Shown here: in pieces, positions 40,926 through 41,911 of the stretch
Layout: the number at the start of each line of letters is the position of its first letter
Position numbering within the stretch: position 1 is the first letter of the stretch
Assembly (NCBI GenBank): GCA_009602725.1
Contig: WELB01000184.1
Span: 124,303 to 166,213, forward strand
From: Spirogloea muscicola
Taxonomy: Eukaryota > Streptophyta > Zygnematophyceae > Spirogloeales > Spirogloeaceae
Direction of reading: 5' to 3'
Length of the DNA: 41,911 nucleotides
The notes under the pieces: model-generated
What the model saw: only the letters and a program-made list of their open reading frames with translations
Told to the model about the DNA's origin: nothing
The model's database searches: none
Program-made: the position numbers and the translations under genes

Positions 40926-41540
40926 TAGTTTGCGGCTGCTAAGTAGAGGTTACTAAGTGTGGAATACAAAATGCGTGAGGGAGAAAGGAAGGAGGAGGGC
41001 TCGCCCAGTGAGGATAGCGGCTGGAGAAAGCCGGCCCAAGAATGAACAAAGGACGAGAAGGGGCCAGGGGAAGCACTGAGAAAAGAAAGCACAGGAAGAA
41101 ACTATGAAGCACTCAGTAACCCATGCTAAGCAGCCTCAGGTCAGAGAGACTGGGTTCCTGGAAGCGGGTCCTCTGGCCTCCTCCGATCTGCGGCTGCTCA
41201 GCAGGGATTACTGAGTCATTCGTAGCTGCTTTGTTTCTTCTTGTGCTTGTTTTTCTCAATGGGCGAGCACTTTCTTCTTTTTCTTAGCGCTTCCCCTGGC
41301 TCCCTTCTCGTACTTTGTCCATTCTTTTTTGGGCTGGCTGTTCCAGCCCCTATCCTCAATGGGCGAGCTCTTTCTTCTGGCTCAGGCCAGAGGCAGCAGC
41401 GAGGGCTCTGCCAGCACGCAGGTGCAGCGCGCGGGCCATAGACCTCGGCAGCGACACGGCCAAAGCGCATGCGGTAAGGGATAGAAGAAGTGGCACTCCC
41501 AATGGGGGCAAGGGCTGCGAAAAGCCAGCCCAAAAAGAAT
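40926..41540. repeat. Cluster of LINE 3' ends in both orientations
   Basis: SLRLLSRGY with a stop on the plus strand at 40926-40951. A minus-strand 3' end follows (GGGCTCGCCCAGTGAGGATA at 40999, hairpin, tail to about 41180). Next is a plus-strand SDLRLLSRDY tail with stop at 41210-41212, and a plus-strand hairpin GGGCTGGCTGTTCCAGCCCC at 41330. A minus-strand coding tail at 41380-41480 is followed by a hairpin relic near 41520. At least five partial copies are packed into 600 bases. Confidence 0.75.
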
Positions 41541-41887
41541 TCAATGCGGTAAGGGAGGGGACCGGCTACCGGCTACCGGCAGGAGCGCGCGAAACCCCGA
41601 GACAGATGGCGCCCGACGGAGTGCGGGACGGAGCGGCGGCCGTGCCCATCTGCGACGCCTGTGCGACGCTGCCTGGCGGTGGCGCGCGCCGTCGGATGAA
41701 GGCCCTGCGACTCCCACCGGGGGGCAGTGCCGCTGACGGGACGGGCTAGCGGATGGCGCGTGCAGCTCGCAAACTAGACGGCGCCGCCTGGCTCCAGCTT
41801 AGGGCCCCCAGGTGCGCGCCGCCGCCATCGGCACCCTCGCGCCCCCGCTCCCTCACCCCCTCTCGAGGCGTGCCGCGCGGCTCGCGA
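41541..41887. other. GC-rich, no gene recognised
   Basis: An open frame runs to 41749 (plus strand) with a CDACATLPGGGARRR stretch containing one CxxC pair. It resembles neither the LINE nor gypsy proteins. GGCTACC is repeated at 41563-41580. Confidence 0.35.
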
Positions 41888-41911
41888 CGGCGGCGGCGGC
41901 GGCGGCGGCGG
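41888..41911. repeat. CGG trinucleotide repeat at the window end
   Basis: Eight CGG units, continuing off the window. Confidence 0.9.

Overview
This 41.9-kb window is eukaryotic nuclear DNA and looks like a GC-rich chlorophyte alga. The evidence is spliceosomal introns (GT-AG, plus GC-AG in two gene copies), a plant-type quinone/alkenal oxidoreductase gene, chromovirus (Ty3/gypsy) remnants, a LINE family whose C-terminus resembles a restriction-like endonuclease, and an inserted mitochondrial-type LSU rRNA. Chlamydomonadales is my best guess. Haematococcus is a specific but unproven candidate, because palindromic repeats are described in its organelle genomes. Two N bases (10683, 12772) mark a draft assembly.

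Layout. (1) 1-7532 is a decayed chromovirus: gag, protease, RT, RNase H, integrase, chromodomain, 3' LTR. It is broken by solo LTRs that can be dated by nesting and by 5-bp target-site duplications. (2) 7540-16516 is a minus-strand LINE 3' fragment split in three by a solo LTR (7828-9934, itself holding another solo LTR) and by a PIF/Harbinger transposon (10155-16243, TSD TTA). The transposon carries a Myb/SANT-like gene and a transposase missing its catalytic core. (3) 16517-22869 holds more nested LTRs and a second gypsy pol remnant. (4) 22870-24341 is the longest LINE fragment (RT thumb, CxC-HxxxC zinc motif, endonuclease-like domain). (5) 24479-27930 has LTRs and LINE 3' ends. (6) 27930-31600 is an AT-rich island followed by a mitochondrial-type LSU rRNA in canonical order, interrupted twice by LINE 3' ends; one insertion has an 11-bp duplicated target. 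(7) 31680-40138 is a tandem duplication of about 4 kb carrying a six-exon oxidoreductase. The first copy has a 5-bp frameshifting deletion; the second keeps an open coding path. (8) 40139-41911 is a graveyard of LINE 3' ends ending in a CGG repeat.

The only plausibly functional host gene is the downstream oxidoreductase (36787-39130). Most of the rest is transposable-element stratigraphy. The most interesting parts are the Harbinger insertion with a paralogous near-empty site in the same window, the LINE 3' hairpin family that recurs about twenty times (including within mitochondrial-type rRNA and as inverted twins), and the exact solo-LTR nesting record.
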